Shown: piece by piece, positions 33,945 through 41,582 of the stretch | How the letters are laid out: each line of letters starts with the position of its first letter | Numbering within the stretch: the stretch's first letter is position 1 | DNA from: Mucilaginibacter sp. | Lineage (GTDB): Bacteria; Bacteroidota; Bacteroidia; Sphingobacteriales; Sphingobacteriaceae | Assembly (NCBI GenBank): GCA_030445275.1 | Contig: JAUCSE010000025.1 | Coordinates: 43,159-107,158 of the forward strand | Direction of reading: 5' to 3' | DNA length: 64,000 bases | Position numbers and translations under genes: made by a program | Notes under the pieces: generated by a model | The model's input: the letters and a program-made list of their open reading frames with translations, nothing else | What the model was told of the DNA's origin: nothing | The model's database searches: none

Positions 33945-35672
33945 ATGCCAAAATTGAATAACGGTTTTTACCGCACCTTAATTGTAGCGCTTAATTTTAT
34001 TGCTGTTCAAGCTTTTGCACAAAAGGAAAGCTATATACAAAGCCTGAATACCCAAAACCACTGGGTTGATTCTGTTTATAATAGTTTAAGCCGTAAGCAT
34101 AAAGTAGCGCAGTTGCTTTTTGTAAGAGCCCATACCAACAAGGGCAGGGCTTACGAAGATTCAGTTGCCCGTGTAATCAAGGAGCAGCAAGTTGGCGGTC
34201 TGGTGTTTTTTCAGGGTGGTCCGGGTAGGCAGGCAAACCTGGTTAATAAGTATCAGAAACTGACCATGGTACCATTGCTGGTGGCTATGGATGGTGAATG
34301 GGGGCTAGGCATGCGTCTGGATTCAACCATTTCATACCCATACCAAATGACGTTGGGTGCCATACAGGATAATAACCTCATCTATAAAATGGGCCAGCAG
34401 GTGGCTGCTGATTTTAAACGCTTGGGTGCACAGATAAATTTTGGGCCCGATATGGATATTAATAACAACCCTAACAATCCGGTGATCAATTACCGCTCCT
34501 TTGGCGATAATATGTATAATGTGGCCAAAAAAGGTATAGCTTATTTTAAAGGGATGCAGGCCGAGGGGTTGTTAACCACAGCGAAGCATTTCCCGGGCCA
34601 TGGCGATACCAATGTCGATTCGCATTTTGATTTGCCCTTGTTGCCTTACAGCCGTGGGCGATTGGATTCGCTCGAAGAATACCCTTTTCGCGAGGCTATT
34701 AATGCGGGTATTAGTGGTGTAATGATAGCACATATGAGTATTCCGGCTCTGGATAGCACTAAACATTTGCCTTCAACCCTGTCGCGACCTATTATAACCG
34801 GTGTTTTAAAAGATTCCTTAAAATTTAAAGGCCTAGTGGTGTCTGATGCTATGGAAATGAAAGGGGTTACCAAATATTTTCCAAATGGCGAAGCCGATGT
34901 AAAGGCCTTTCTGGCAGGTAATGATATTATTGAACTATCAGAAAATTCCGATCGCGCTATTAAGCTCATCCGCAAGGCTGTGCGCAAAGGATTGATCAGT
35001 AAGGAAGAATTTAAAGAAAAAGTAAAGAAGGTACTTGCCGCTAAATACTGGGCAGGACTAGCACGTTATCAGCGCATTTCGCCGGTGAATTTAAATGCTG
35101 ATTTAAACAGGCAGGTAGCTAAAGACTTAGTGCAGGAATTAAGTGATGCCTCGGTAACCTTGTTAAAAGGTAATGCAACATCGCTAAAGCTTAATCCATT
35201 TTTAAAAACGGCTATAATAAGTATTGGAGTTGATGGGCTTACGGTTTTTCAGCAGGAGTTGGCTAAAAGCTATCCCAACTGCCACTTATTTTTAATAGGT
35301 AAAAACACTCCGGCTATTGAGCTCAGAAATGTATTGGCTTTGCTAAAAAAGTACGACCAGGTAATTGTGGGCATACATGATACCCGCTTGCGTCCCCAAA
35401 GCAAGCTTGACTACAGCAGTGATGTTCGCTTAATGATAGCCGATCTGGCCTCGCGCAAAAACACGGTGATCAGTGTTTTTGCCAATGCTTACACCATAGC
35501 CGGTCTGCCTGGTATTGAAAAAAGCAACGCGTTAATGGTATGCTACCAAATGAGTCCCGAATTGCAAATATCGGCAGCGAAAGTGATTGCGGGCAGCTTA
35601 AAACCAACCGGCAGGCTGCCTGTAAGCGTTAATGTATTTTTCCCTACAGGCTCTGGGGTAGGGTTGCAGTAA
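33945..35672 (+). CDS. GH3 beta-N-acetylhexosaminidase (NagZ-like)
   Basis: 575 residues from the ATG at 33945; the signal region ends FIAVQAFAQ. The longer TTG frame is rejected. The GH3 N-terminal domain contains TTAKHFPGHGDTNVDSH, whose KHFPGHGD motif with the Asp-His dyad is the NagZ signature, and VVSDAMEMKGV with the nucleophile Asp. A second domain of about 200 residues follows. Related Bacteroidota proteins often carry a C-terminal serine hydrolase domain; none is present here. It should release N-acetylglucosamine from muropeptides or chitin-like glycans in the periplasm. Confidence 0.87.
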   Translation: MPKLNNGFYRTLIVALNFIAVQAFAQKESYIQSLNTQNHWVDSVYNSLSRKHKVAQLLFVRAHTNKGRAYEDSVARVIKEQQVGGLVFFQGGPGRQANLVNKYQKLTMVPLLVAMDGEWGLGMRLDSTISYPYQMTLGAIQDNNLIYKMGQQVAADFKRLGAQINFGPDMDINNNPNNPVINYRSFGDNMYNVAKKGIAYFKGMQAEGLLTTAKHFPGHGDTNVDSHFDLPLLPYSRGRLDSLEEYPFREAINAGISGVMIAHMSIPALDSTKHLPSTLSRPIITGVLKDSLKFKGLVVSDAMEMKGVTKYFPNGEADVKAFLAGNDIIELSENSDRAIKLIRKAVRKGLISKEEFKEKVKKVLAAKYWAGLARYQRISPVNLNADLNRQVAKDLVQELSDASVTLLKGNATSLKLNPFLKTAIISIGVDGLTVFQQELAKSYPNCHLFLIGKNTPAIELRNVLALLKKYDQVIVGIHDTRLRPQSKLDYSSDVRLMIADLASRKNTVISVFANAYTIAGLPGIEKSNALMVCYQMSPELQISAAKVIAGSLKPTGRLPVSVNVFFPTGSGVGLQ

Positions 35673-35692
35673 AACATACTGTTTTATCATTT

Positions 35693-35723
35693 TTGTCATT
35701 CTGAGCGTAGCGAAGAATGACAA
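35693..35723. repeat. REP-like palindrome
   Basis: 10-bp arms TTGTCATTCT/AGAATGACAA around GAGCGTAGCG. The same sequence starts the element at 49069-49149. Confidence 0.7.
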
Positions 35724-35777
35724 GTTTATTTTGATGGGTAGACTTCCACCCATCCTTTCTTATCTTTACTAAACATT

Positions 35778-38700
35778 ATGCAATCAAATCTTCATAAGTA
35801 TAACGATAAATTTCAACAGGCTTTGGCCGGATTAAACCCCGAGCAGTTAGCCGCGATTAATACAATGGATGGCCCTGTACTGGTGGTTGCCGGCCCGGGT
35901 ACTGGTAAAACGCAGATACTGGCCGCCCGGATTGGTAAAATATTAACCGATACCGATGCCCTGCCAAGCGAAATTTTATGCCTTACCTATACCGATGCAG
36001 GTGCGGTAGCTATGCGCAAACGTCTGTTTGAATTTATTGGCCCCGATGCTTACCGCATTAATATTTATACTTTCCACGCTTTCTGTAATGAGATCATTCA
36101 GGAAAATCTGGAGTATTTTGGCAAGCTGAATCTGGAATCATTATCTGATCTGGAATCGGCTATGCTGTTTCGGGAGTTGGTTGACGATTTTGATAACGAT
36201 CATTTGCTCAAGCGTTTCACCGGCGATATTTATTACGATACTAAGCGCCTGAAAGACCTGTTCTCGACCATGAAACGCGAGAACTGGGATGTGGAATTGA
36301 TTGAACGAGCCGTTCAGGAATACCTGGATGATATACCAAACCGCGAAGAGTTTGTTTACAAAAGGGCAAACGCGAAAACCGGAATCAAGGTAGGCGACCC
36401 GAAACAGAAAGATATTGACGCGGCCCATGAAACCATGAGTAAATTGCTGGCTGCCGTAGGCGAATACAAAAACTATGATGCCAAGATGAAGACTCGTGGC
36501 CGTTATGATTATGATGATATGATCATCTGGGTGCTCAGGGCTTTCGGCAATAACGAGGAGATACTGCGCAAATACCAGGAACGCTATCAGTATATTCTAG
36601 TTGATGAATTTCAGGATACCAGCGGCTCGCAAAATGAACTGCTTCGTTTTTTGTTAAATTATTGGGATGTCCCGAATGTGTTTGTGGTGGGTGATGATGA
36701 TCAGTCGATCTTCAAATTTCAGGGTGCCAACATGAAAAACATCCTTGATTTTGCTACCGATTATGTAGATACGCTGCGTACGGTGGTATTGAAGCATAAT
36801 TACCGCTCCAATCAGCATATCCTGGATATTTCAAAGGCGCTTATCAACAATAATTTTGAGCGTTTAACCAGTCAGCTTAAGCTGGATAAGGATCTGCGGG
36901 CATCGCACCCGCGCTTTGCTGAGATGCCGGTTGAGCCCGTGATTAACGAATATGAGAATCCCGATCAGGAACTGGTTGATGTATCAACTCAAATAAAACA
37001 ACTGATTGATAACGGCACGCCGCCGGGCGAGATCGCGGTGATATACCGTAACCACAGTCAGGTAGAGGAAATGATCAAGTACCTCGATATCCAAAAGATA
37101 TCTGTAAATACCAAACGTAAGATCGATATCCTTACCCAACCTTTTGGCGAAAAGATCATCAATATTTTACGTTACCTGGCTATGGAGCTTGACTCGCCAT
37201 ATAGTGGCGATGAACTGCTGTTCGAGATCATGCACTATGATTTTTTTAACATCGCTCCCATTGAAATAGCCAAGGCAAGCATCGCAGTAGCCAAAGAAAA
37301 TTATGGCAGCGTAAGCAATAATAAGCCAAAAACATCCCTGCGCCGCTATATCAGCGAAATGCGCCTGCCTGCACAGCCCGATCTGTTTGATCCGGGTAAA
37401 AATGTAGGGATGAAATACCTGATCAATGATATTGACGAACTGCTCAAATCGGCCTTAAGTAGCACATTGCAGGCTTTTTTTCAGGATGTAATAGCCAAAA
37501 TGGGCATTCTGCGCTACATTATGCAGCAAACGGATAAGGGCGGGCACATGCAAATGCTCACCAGCTTTTTTGATTTTCTGAAGGATGAGAGTCGCAAGAA
37601 TCCTGATATTAAACTGCCCGACCTGATAGCAACCGTTGAGCTGATGAAAAAGAACAACATCAGGCTTGATTTGAACCAGGTAATATTTTCTGATAATGGC
37701 GTTAACTTTTTAACCGCACATGGCTCCAAAGGACTTGAATTTGAACATGTGTTTTTTATAGGCTGCGATAAACGCACTTGGGATAGCAAAGGGCGTAATA
37801 GCGGTTTTAGTTACCCCGATACCCTAACCCGCGCCGCATCTGATGATATTGCACAAAAGGAGGAGGGTCGCCGCTTATTTTATGTGGCCATTACCCGTGC
37901 CAAACAGCACCTGGCTATATCGTATGCAAACAAAGACAAAAAAGCGAAAGACCAGGAAGCGAGCCAGTTTGTTGGAGAAATATTGGCCAGTACCGATCTG
38001 CAGGTGCATTATCCAAGGGTTACTGAAACAGCTATGCTCGGTTTTTATGTAACCCAGTTTAGCGAAGCAGAGAAACCAAAGGTTGAGTTGTTAGATAAAA
38101 ACTACATTAATCAATTGCTGCAAAACTATACGCTATCTGTAACGCATTTGAGTAATTACCTCGATTGTCCGCTTCGGTTTTATTTTCAATGTTTGATCAG
38201 GGTGCCATCGGGAAAAAGTCCGTCGGCTACGTTTGGACAAGCAGTGCACTGGGCGCTTAACAAAACCTACAGACTGCTGAAAGAAAACGATAATGAGTTT
38301 CTTTTAACCGAGCAGTTTATGAATGAGTTTCGCTGGTACATGGCCCGCAACCGGGATTCATTCACCAAAGATGAATTTAAACTCCGTGTGGCTTATGGCG
38401 AAAAAATATTGCCGGCCTATTACGAGCAAAATGTAAACAATTGGAACAAAGTGGCCATTACCGAGCGAACCATCAAAAACATAGAAATAGCTGGCGTACC
38501 AATAAAGGGTAACCTGGACAAGATGGAGTTTGACGGCAAGCATGTAACCGTGGTCGATTACAAAACCGGTAAGCTAAGGAATGCCAAAGACAAGCTCCTG
38601 CGCCCAACCAATGAAAACCCCAACGGTGGCGACTACTGGCGCCAGGGTGTATTTTACAAAATACTGGTTGACCATGACCGCACCAACGATTGGGAAGTGG

Positions 38701-38948
38701 TAAGCACCATATTTGATTTTGTGGAACCCATAAGCGAAGGTGAATATCACCGCGAAAAGTTTGTAATAACGCCTGAAGATATAGAAACGGTAACTGATCA
38801 GATCACCACCACTTATCAAAAAATAATGGCCCATGACTTTAACACCGGCTGCGGTAAAAAAGAATGCGACTGGTGCCACTTTGTAAAAAGTAATTTTAAA
38901 CAGGTTGATGAGATTTTGGGGATAGTGGCGGAGGAGGACGAGGAATAA
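35778..38948 (+). CDS. UvrD-type helicase fused to PD-(D/E)XK nuclease (AddAB/RecB-like)
   Basis: 1056 residues. Superfamily 1 helicase motifs: Walker A VAGPGTGKTQILAAR (near 38-45), TYTDAGAVAMRKR, ILVDEFQDTS (motif II), GDDDQSIFKFQGA (motif III), LTAHGSKGLEFEHVFFIG (motif V) and FYVAITRAKQHL (motif VI). The C-terminal 270 residues carry a PD-(D/E)XK nuclease with VVDYKTGKL. Cys797, Cys1025, Cys1030 and Cys1033 are placed like an iron-sulfur staple, though the spacing differs from AddB. Likely double-strand break processing. It appears to act as a single chain; no second subunit gene is adjacent. Confidence 0.88.
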   Translation: MQSNLHKYNDKFQQALAGLNPEQLAAINTMDGPVLVVAGPGTGKTQILAARIGKILTDTDALPSEILCLTYTDAGAVAMRKRLFEFIGPDAYRINIYTFHAFCNEIIQENLEYFGKLNLESLSDLESAMLFRELVDDFDNDHLLKRFTGDIYYDTKRLKDLFSTMKRENWDVELIERAVQEYLDDIPNREEFVYKRANAKTGIKVGDPKQKDIDAAHETMSKLLAAVGEYKNYDAKMKTRGRYDYDDMIIWVLRAFGNNEEILRKYQERYQYILVDEFQDTSGSQNELLRFLLNYWDVPNVFVVGDDDQSIFKFQGANMKNILDFATDYVDTLRTVVLKHNYRSNQHILDISKALINNNFERLTSQLKLDKDLRASHPRFAEMPVEPVINEYENPDQELVDVSTQIKQLIDNGTPPGEIAVIYRNHSQVEEMIKYLDIQKISVNTKRKIDILTQPFGEKIINILRYLAMELDSPYSGDELLFEIMHYDFFNIAPIEIAKASIAVAKENYGSVSNNKPKTSLRRYISEMRLPAQPDLFDPGKNVGMKYLINDIDELLKSALSSTLQAFFQDVIAKMGILRYIMQQTDKGGHMQMLTSFFDFLKDESRKNPDIKLPDLIATVELMKKNNIRLDLNQVIFSDNGVNFLTAHGSKGLEFEHVFFIGCDKRTWDSKGRNSGFSYPDTLTRAASDDIAQKEEGRRLFYVAITRAKQHLAISYANKDKKAKDQEASQFVGEILASTDLQVHYPRVTETAMLGFYVTQFSEAEKPKVELLDKNYINQLLQNYTLSVTHLSNYLDCPLRFYFQCLIRVPSGKSPSATFGQAVHWALNKTYRLLKENDNEFLLTEQFMNEFRWYMARNRDSFTKDEFKLRVAYGEKILPAYYEQNVNNWNKVAITERTIKNIEIAGVPIKGNLDKMEFDGKHVTVVDYKTGKLRNAKDKLLRPTNENPNGGDYWRQGVFYKILVDHDRTNDWEVVSTIFDFVEPISEGEYHREKFVITPEDIETVTDQITTTYQKIMAHDFNTGCGKKECDWCHFVKSNFKQVDEILGIVAEEDEE

Positions 38949-38963
38949 AAGATATATGAAAAA

Positions 38964-39154
38964 GCCCCCCTCTTGAGAGTAATAGCCCATGGTTAGACAT
39001 TTCTACAAAAAGGGTGTCATGCTGAGCTCCGCCGAAGCATGGTGGGCAAGCCTCTACGCTCGACCCTTCGACGAAGCTCAGGGTGACAGGCCCTTTTTGG
39101 GACATTATTAGTTCGTTATGTCTATTCATGGGCTATTACTCTCTTGAGGGGGGC
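38964..39154. repeat. Nested palindromic element, 191 bp
   Basis: 28-bp outer arms (38964-38991 and 39127-39154) are complementary apart from two mismatches. Inside is a second imperfect palindrome (about 39015-39088) beginning TGTCATGCTGAGC and ending GCTCAGGGTGACA. The inner part is related to the element at 59972-60043. Together with related CCCCTCTCAAGAGGG sequence near 39214 it fills the 366-bp gap after the helicase gene. No coding capacity seen. Confidence 0.8.
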
Positions 39155-39314
39155 AAGGGATGGTGAAATGGTAGGAGTGTGTTAATCAACAAGCAGAGAA
39201 ACTCACCCCTCCACCCCTCTCAAGAGGGAACCGCACAAGCCCTATGAAATAAATATTAAAGAAATCATGATAATCCATTAATCTGTTTAATCCCGGTTCA
39301 GACAAAATATCAAC

Positions 39315-40661
39315 ATGAAACACCTAAAACTGCTTTTCCTCCTAATCTTAACCATCCCTGCCACCGCCCAAACCATCATCAAACCCGATGCCAGCATCAA
39401 ACAAATGGTTGATGAGGTATCTTCTAAGAACATCGAAGCAACCATTCGCAAACTGGTAACCTTTAAAAGCAGGCATACCTTGAGCGATACAACCAGCAAA
39501 ACAACAGGCAGCGGCGCGGCACGCAACTGGATCAAAGCCGAAATGGAAAAATATGCCAATTCATCAGGTGGAAGAATGACCGTTCAGTTCGATACGTTTA
39601 CACAGCCAAAAGGTACACGTATTGACAAACCCGTAAAGCTTAAAAATGTACTGGCCATATTAAAAGGGACGGATCCTACAGATACCCGGGTGTATATGGT
39701 ATCGGGTCATTACGATTCGCGGATAAACGATGTGATGGATGCCAATGGTGTTGAACCAGGCGCTAATGACGATGCATCGGGCACGGCTCTGTCAATGGAA
39801 CTGGCCCGGGTAATGGCCACAAGATCATTCCCTGCTACTATTATTTTTATGACCGTAGTGGGTGAGGAACAGGGACTGTATGGCTCAACTAATGTAGCCA
39901 AACGTGCCAAAGCCGAGAATTGGAATGTGGATGCTATGCTGAACAATGACATAGTAGGCAATACGCACGGCATGGAAACCGATCTGAAGGATAACCGTAG
40001 CGTACGTGTTTTTAGTGATGGTGTGCCAACCGACGCTACCGATAAACAGGTAGCGGCATTAAAATCATTAGGAGGAGAGAATGACAGTCCATCGCGCGAA
40101 CTGGCCCGCTATACCAAAGAAACCGCTGAACGTTATGTTGACCAGCTGGATGTAAAATTGATCTATCGCCGAGATCGTTACCTGCGTGGCGGTGATCATC
40201 TACCGTTTTTAGAACAAGGCTTTGCAGCGGTAAGATTTACCGAAATGAACGAAGATTTTAACCGTCAGCACCAGAATATCCGCACCGAAAATGGCGTGGA
40301 GTATGGTGACCTCCCCGATTTTGTAGATTTTAATTATGTACAAAAAGTGGCGCGCATGAACCTATCGGTATTGGCCAATCTGGCATCTGCTCCAGCCAAA
40401 CCACAAAATGTAGGCATTGTAACCAAGGATCTTACCAATAAAACAAAGCTAACCTGGAAAGCTCCGGCAACCGGCAAAAAACCAGCGGGCTACTACGTGC
40501 TGATGCGCGAAACCACCAGCGCCTTTTGGGAACGCAAGTTTTATGTTACAGATACCGCTGCCACATTAGCCTATTCAAAAGATAATTACTTTTTTGCCGT
40601 ACAAGCTGTGGATGTCGAGGGGCATGAGAGTTTGCCGGTGTTTCCTAAGCCGATTAGGTAA
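39315..40661 (+). CDS. M28 family zinc aminopeptidase with C-terminal Fn3-like domain
   Basis: 448 residues; signal peptide (MKHLKLLFLLILTIPATAQ). The M28 domain has the metal ligands in YMVSGHYDSR, GANDDASGTALS, GEEQGLYGS and AMLNNDIVG, with a later His in the FNRQHQNIR region. From about 355 a fibronectin type III-like module (KPQNVGIVTKDLTNKTKLTW onwards) ends the protein. It should be an exported metallopeptidase of the leucyl-aminopeptidase type. A second, unrelated-architecture M28 enzyme is encoded at 43809. Confidence 0.88.
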   Translation: MKHLKLLFLLILTIPATAQTIIKPDASIKQMVDEVSSKNIEATIRKLVTFKSRHTLSDTTSKTTGSGAARNWIKAEMEKYANSSGGRMTVQFDTFTQPKGTRIDKPVKLKNVLAILKGTDPTDTRVYMVSGHYDSRINDVMDANGVEPGANDDASGTALSMELARVMATRSFPATIIFMTVVGEEQGLYGSTNVAKRAKAENWNVDAMLNNDIVGNTHGMETDLKDNRSVRVFSDGVPTDATDKQVAALKSLGGENDSPSRELARYTKETAERYVDQLDVKLIYRRDRYLRGGDHLPFLEQGFAAVRFTEMNEDFNRQHQNIRTENGVEYGDLPDFVDFNYVQKVARMNLSVLANLASAPAKPQNVGIVTKDLTNKTKLTWKAPATGKKPAGYYVLMRETTSAFWERKFYVTDTAATLAYSKDNYFFAVQAVDVEGHESLPVFPKPIR

Positions 40662-40663
40662 AA

Positions 40664-40850
40664 GCCTCACCCAACCCTCTCCAAAGGAGAGGGAGTTAAA
40701 AAGCCCAAAGTGTCATTTCGATACGAGGTACGAGAGAGAAATCCTATCCATGGTGCAAAGTTCTACAAGATTTCTCACTGCGTTCGAAATGACACTGGTT
40801 TTTTAATATGCAAATAAAAACCCTCTCCATTGGAGAGGGTTGGGTGAGGC
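40664..40850. repeat. Nested palindromic element, 187 bp
   Basis: Perfect 19-bp outer arms (40664-40682 and 40832-40850, GCCTCACCCAACCCTCTCC and complement) and perfect 13-bp inner arms (40709-40721 and 40784-40796). Small hairpins of the form CTCTCCAxxGGAGAG occur at each outer arm. The architecture is the same as 38964-39154. Confidence 0.8.
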
Positions 40851-40860
40851 AAATTTTTAT

Positions 40861-40868
40861 TAGTTTTG
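40861..40868 (+). promoter_or_regulatory. Candidate -7 element, near-leaderless start
   Basis: TAGTTTTG matches TAnnTTTG and ends only 4 bp before the ATG at 40873, which would give an almost leaderless transcript. Confidence 0.45.
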
Positions 40869-40872
40869 TACT

Positions 40873-41016
40873 ATGTACTTCTTTAGAAAAAAAGATCCCA
40901 ATAGGCCCACAAACATAAATCTGCGGATAATGCATATTATCAATGCTATTGCAATCATTATGTTTTTGGCGGGAATCATCTATAAGCTGATACAAGTGTT
41001 CATATTTAAAAAATGA
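40873..41016 (+). CDS. 47-residue membrane protein coupled to ridA (DUF6728-like)
   Basis: This encodes a 47-residue protein: FFRKKDPNRPTNINLRIMH, then one hydrophobic helix (AIAIIMFLAGIIYKLIQVF) and a basic end. It resembles, as I recall it, the short Bacteroidota DUF6728 proteins with a FFRKKDPNxP motif. Its TGA overlaps the ATG of ridA (ATGA), a mark of translational coupling, and a -7 element is just upstream. These features support a real gene although it is short. Function unknown. Confidence 0.65.
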   Translation: MYFFRKKDPNRPTNINLRIMHIINAIAIIMFLAGIIYKLIQVFIFKK

Positions 41017-41390
41017 TGACAATAATAAACACCAATAACGCACCGGCTCCTATCGGGCCATATAGCCAAGCTACCGTAGCCGGAAATTTTGTATTTATAT
41101 CGGGCCAGATCCCGCTTAACCCCGTTACCGGCGAACTGGTAACAACCGGTATTACAGATGAGGCTGTACAGGTAATGGAAAACCTGAAGGCTATATTAAC
41201 CGAAGCTGGTATTGGCTTTGAAAATATTGTTAAAACCAGCATATTTTTAACAGATATGGGCAATTTCGGTCAGGTAAATGAAGTATATGGAAAATATTTC
41301 ACTGCCAATTTTCCGGCTCGTGAAACCGTACAGGTATCCGGCCTGCCTAAAGGTGTGAACGTAGAAATATCTGTGATTGCAGTAAAATAA
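41013..41390 (+). CDS. ridA: RidA family enamine/imine deaminase
   Basis: 125 residues, the family length. NAPAPIGPYSQATVAGNFVFISGQIPLNP opens the protein in family style (here IGPYSQA and FISGQIPL). The key Arg is in FPARETVQVSGLPKGVNVEI. It hydrolyses reactive 2-aminoacrylate and related imines in the cytosol. Two adjacent ATG codons (41013, 41016) are possible starts; the first overlaps the upstream stop. Confidence 0.94.
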   Translation: MMTIINTNNAPAPIGPYSQATVAGNFVFISGQIPLNPVTGELVTTGITDEAVQVMENLKAILTEAGIGFENIVKTSIFLTDMGNFGQVNEVYGKYFTANFPARETVQVSGLPKGVNVEISVIAVK

Positions 41391-41400
41391 CACGCTATCC

Positions 41401-41420
41401 AACCCGCCAGCTGGCGGGTT
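41401..41420. repeat. Perfect 20-bp palindrome
   Basis: AACCCGCCAGCTGGCGGGTT lies just after ridA. It may terminate ridA or be part of the repeat family; CCAGCTGG also sits in the loop of the hairpin at 56078-56129. Confidence 0.7.
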
Positions 41421-41445
41421 GGGAATAAAACAAACATAAACCACG

Positions 41446-41557
41446 CGTCATTGCGAGGAACGAAGCAATCTCTATGCTGTACAGCGGAAATAGAAAAGCT
41501 TAGGGCCCGAATGACTGACCTACCTGTGTAGAGATTGCTTCGTTCCTCGCAATGACG
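41446..41557. repeat. Inverted-repeat element with 28-bp arms
   Basis: Perfect arms 41446-41473 and 41530-41557, starting CGTCATTGCGAGGAACGAAG, flank a 56-bp core. Related copies are at 14853-15189 and 52346-52428. It could form a long cruciform or hairpin RNA. Confidence 0.85.
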
Positions 41558-41582
41558 AAGGGTAAAATATTGAGTTTAATCT

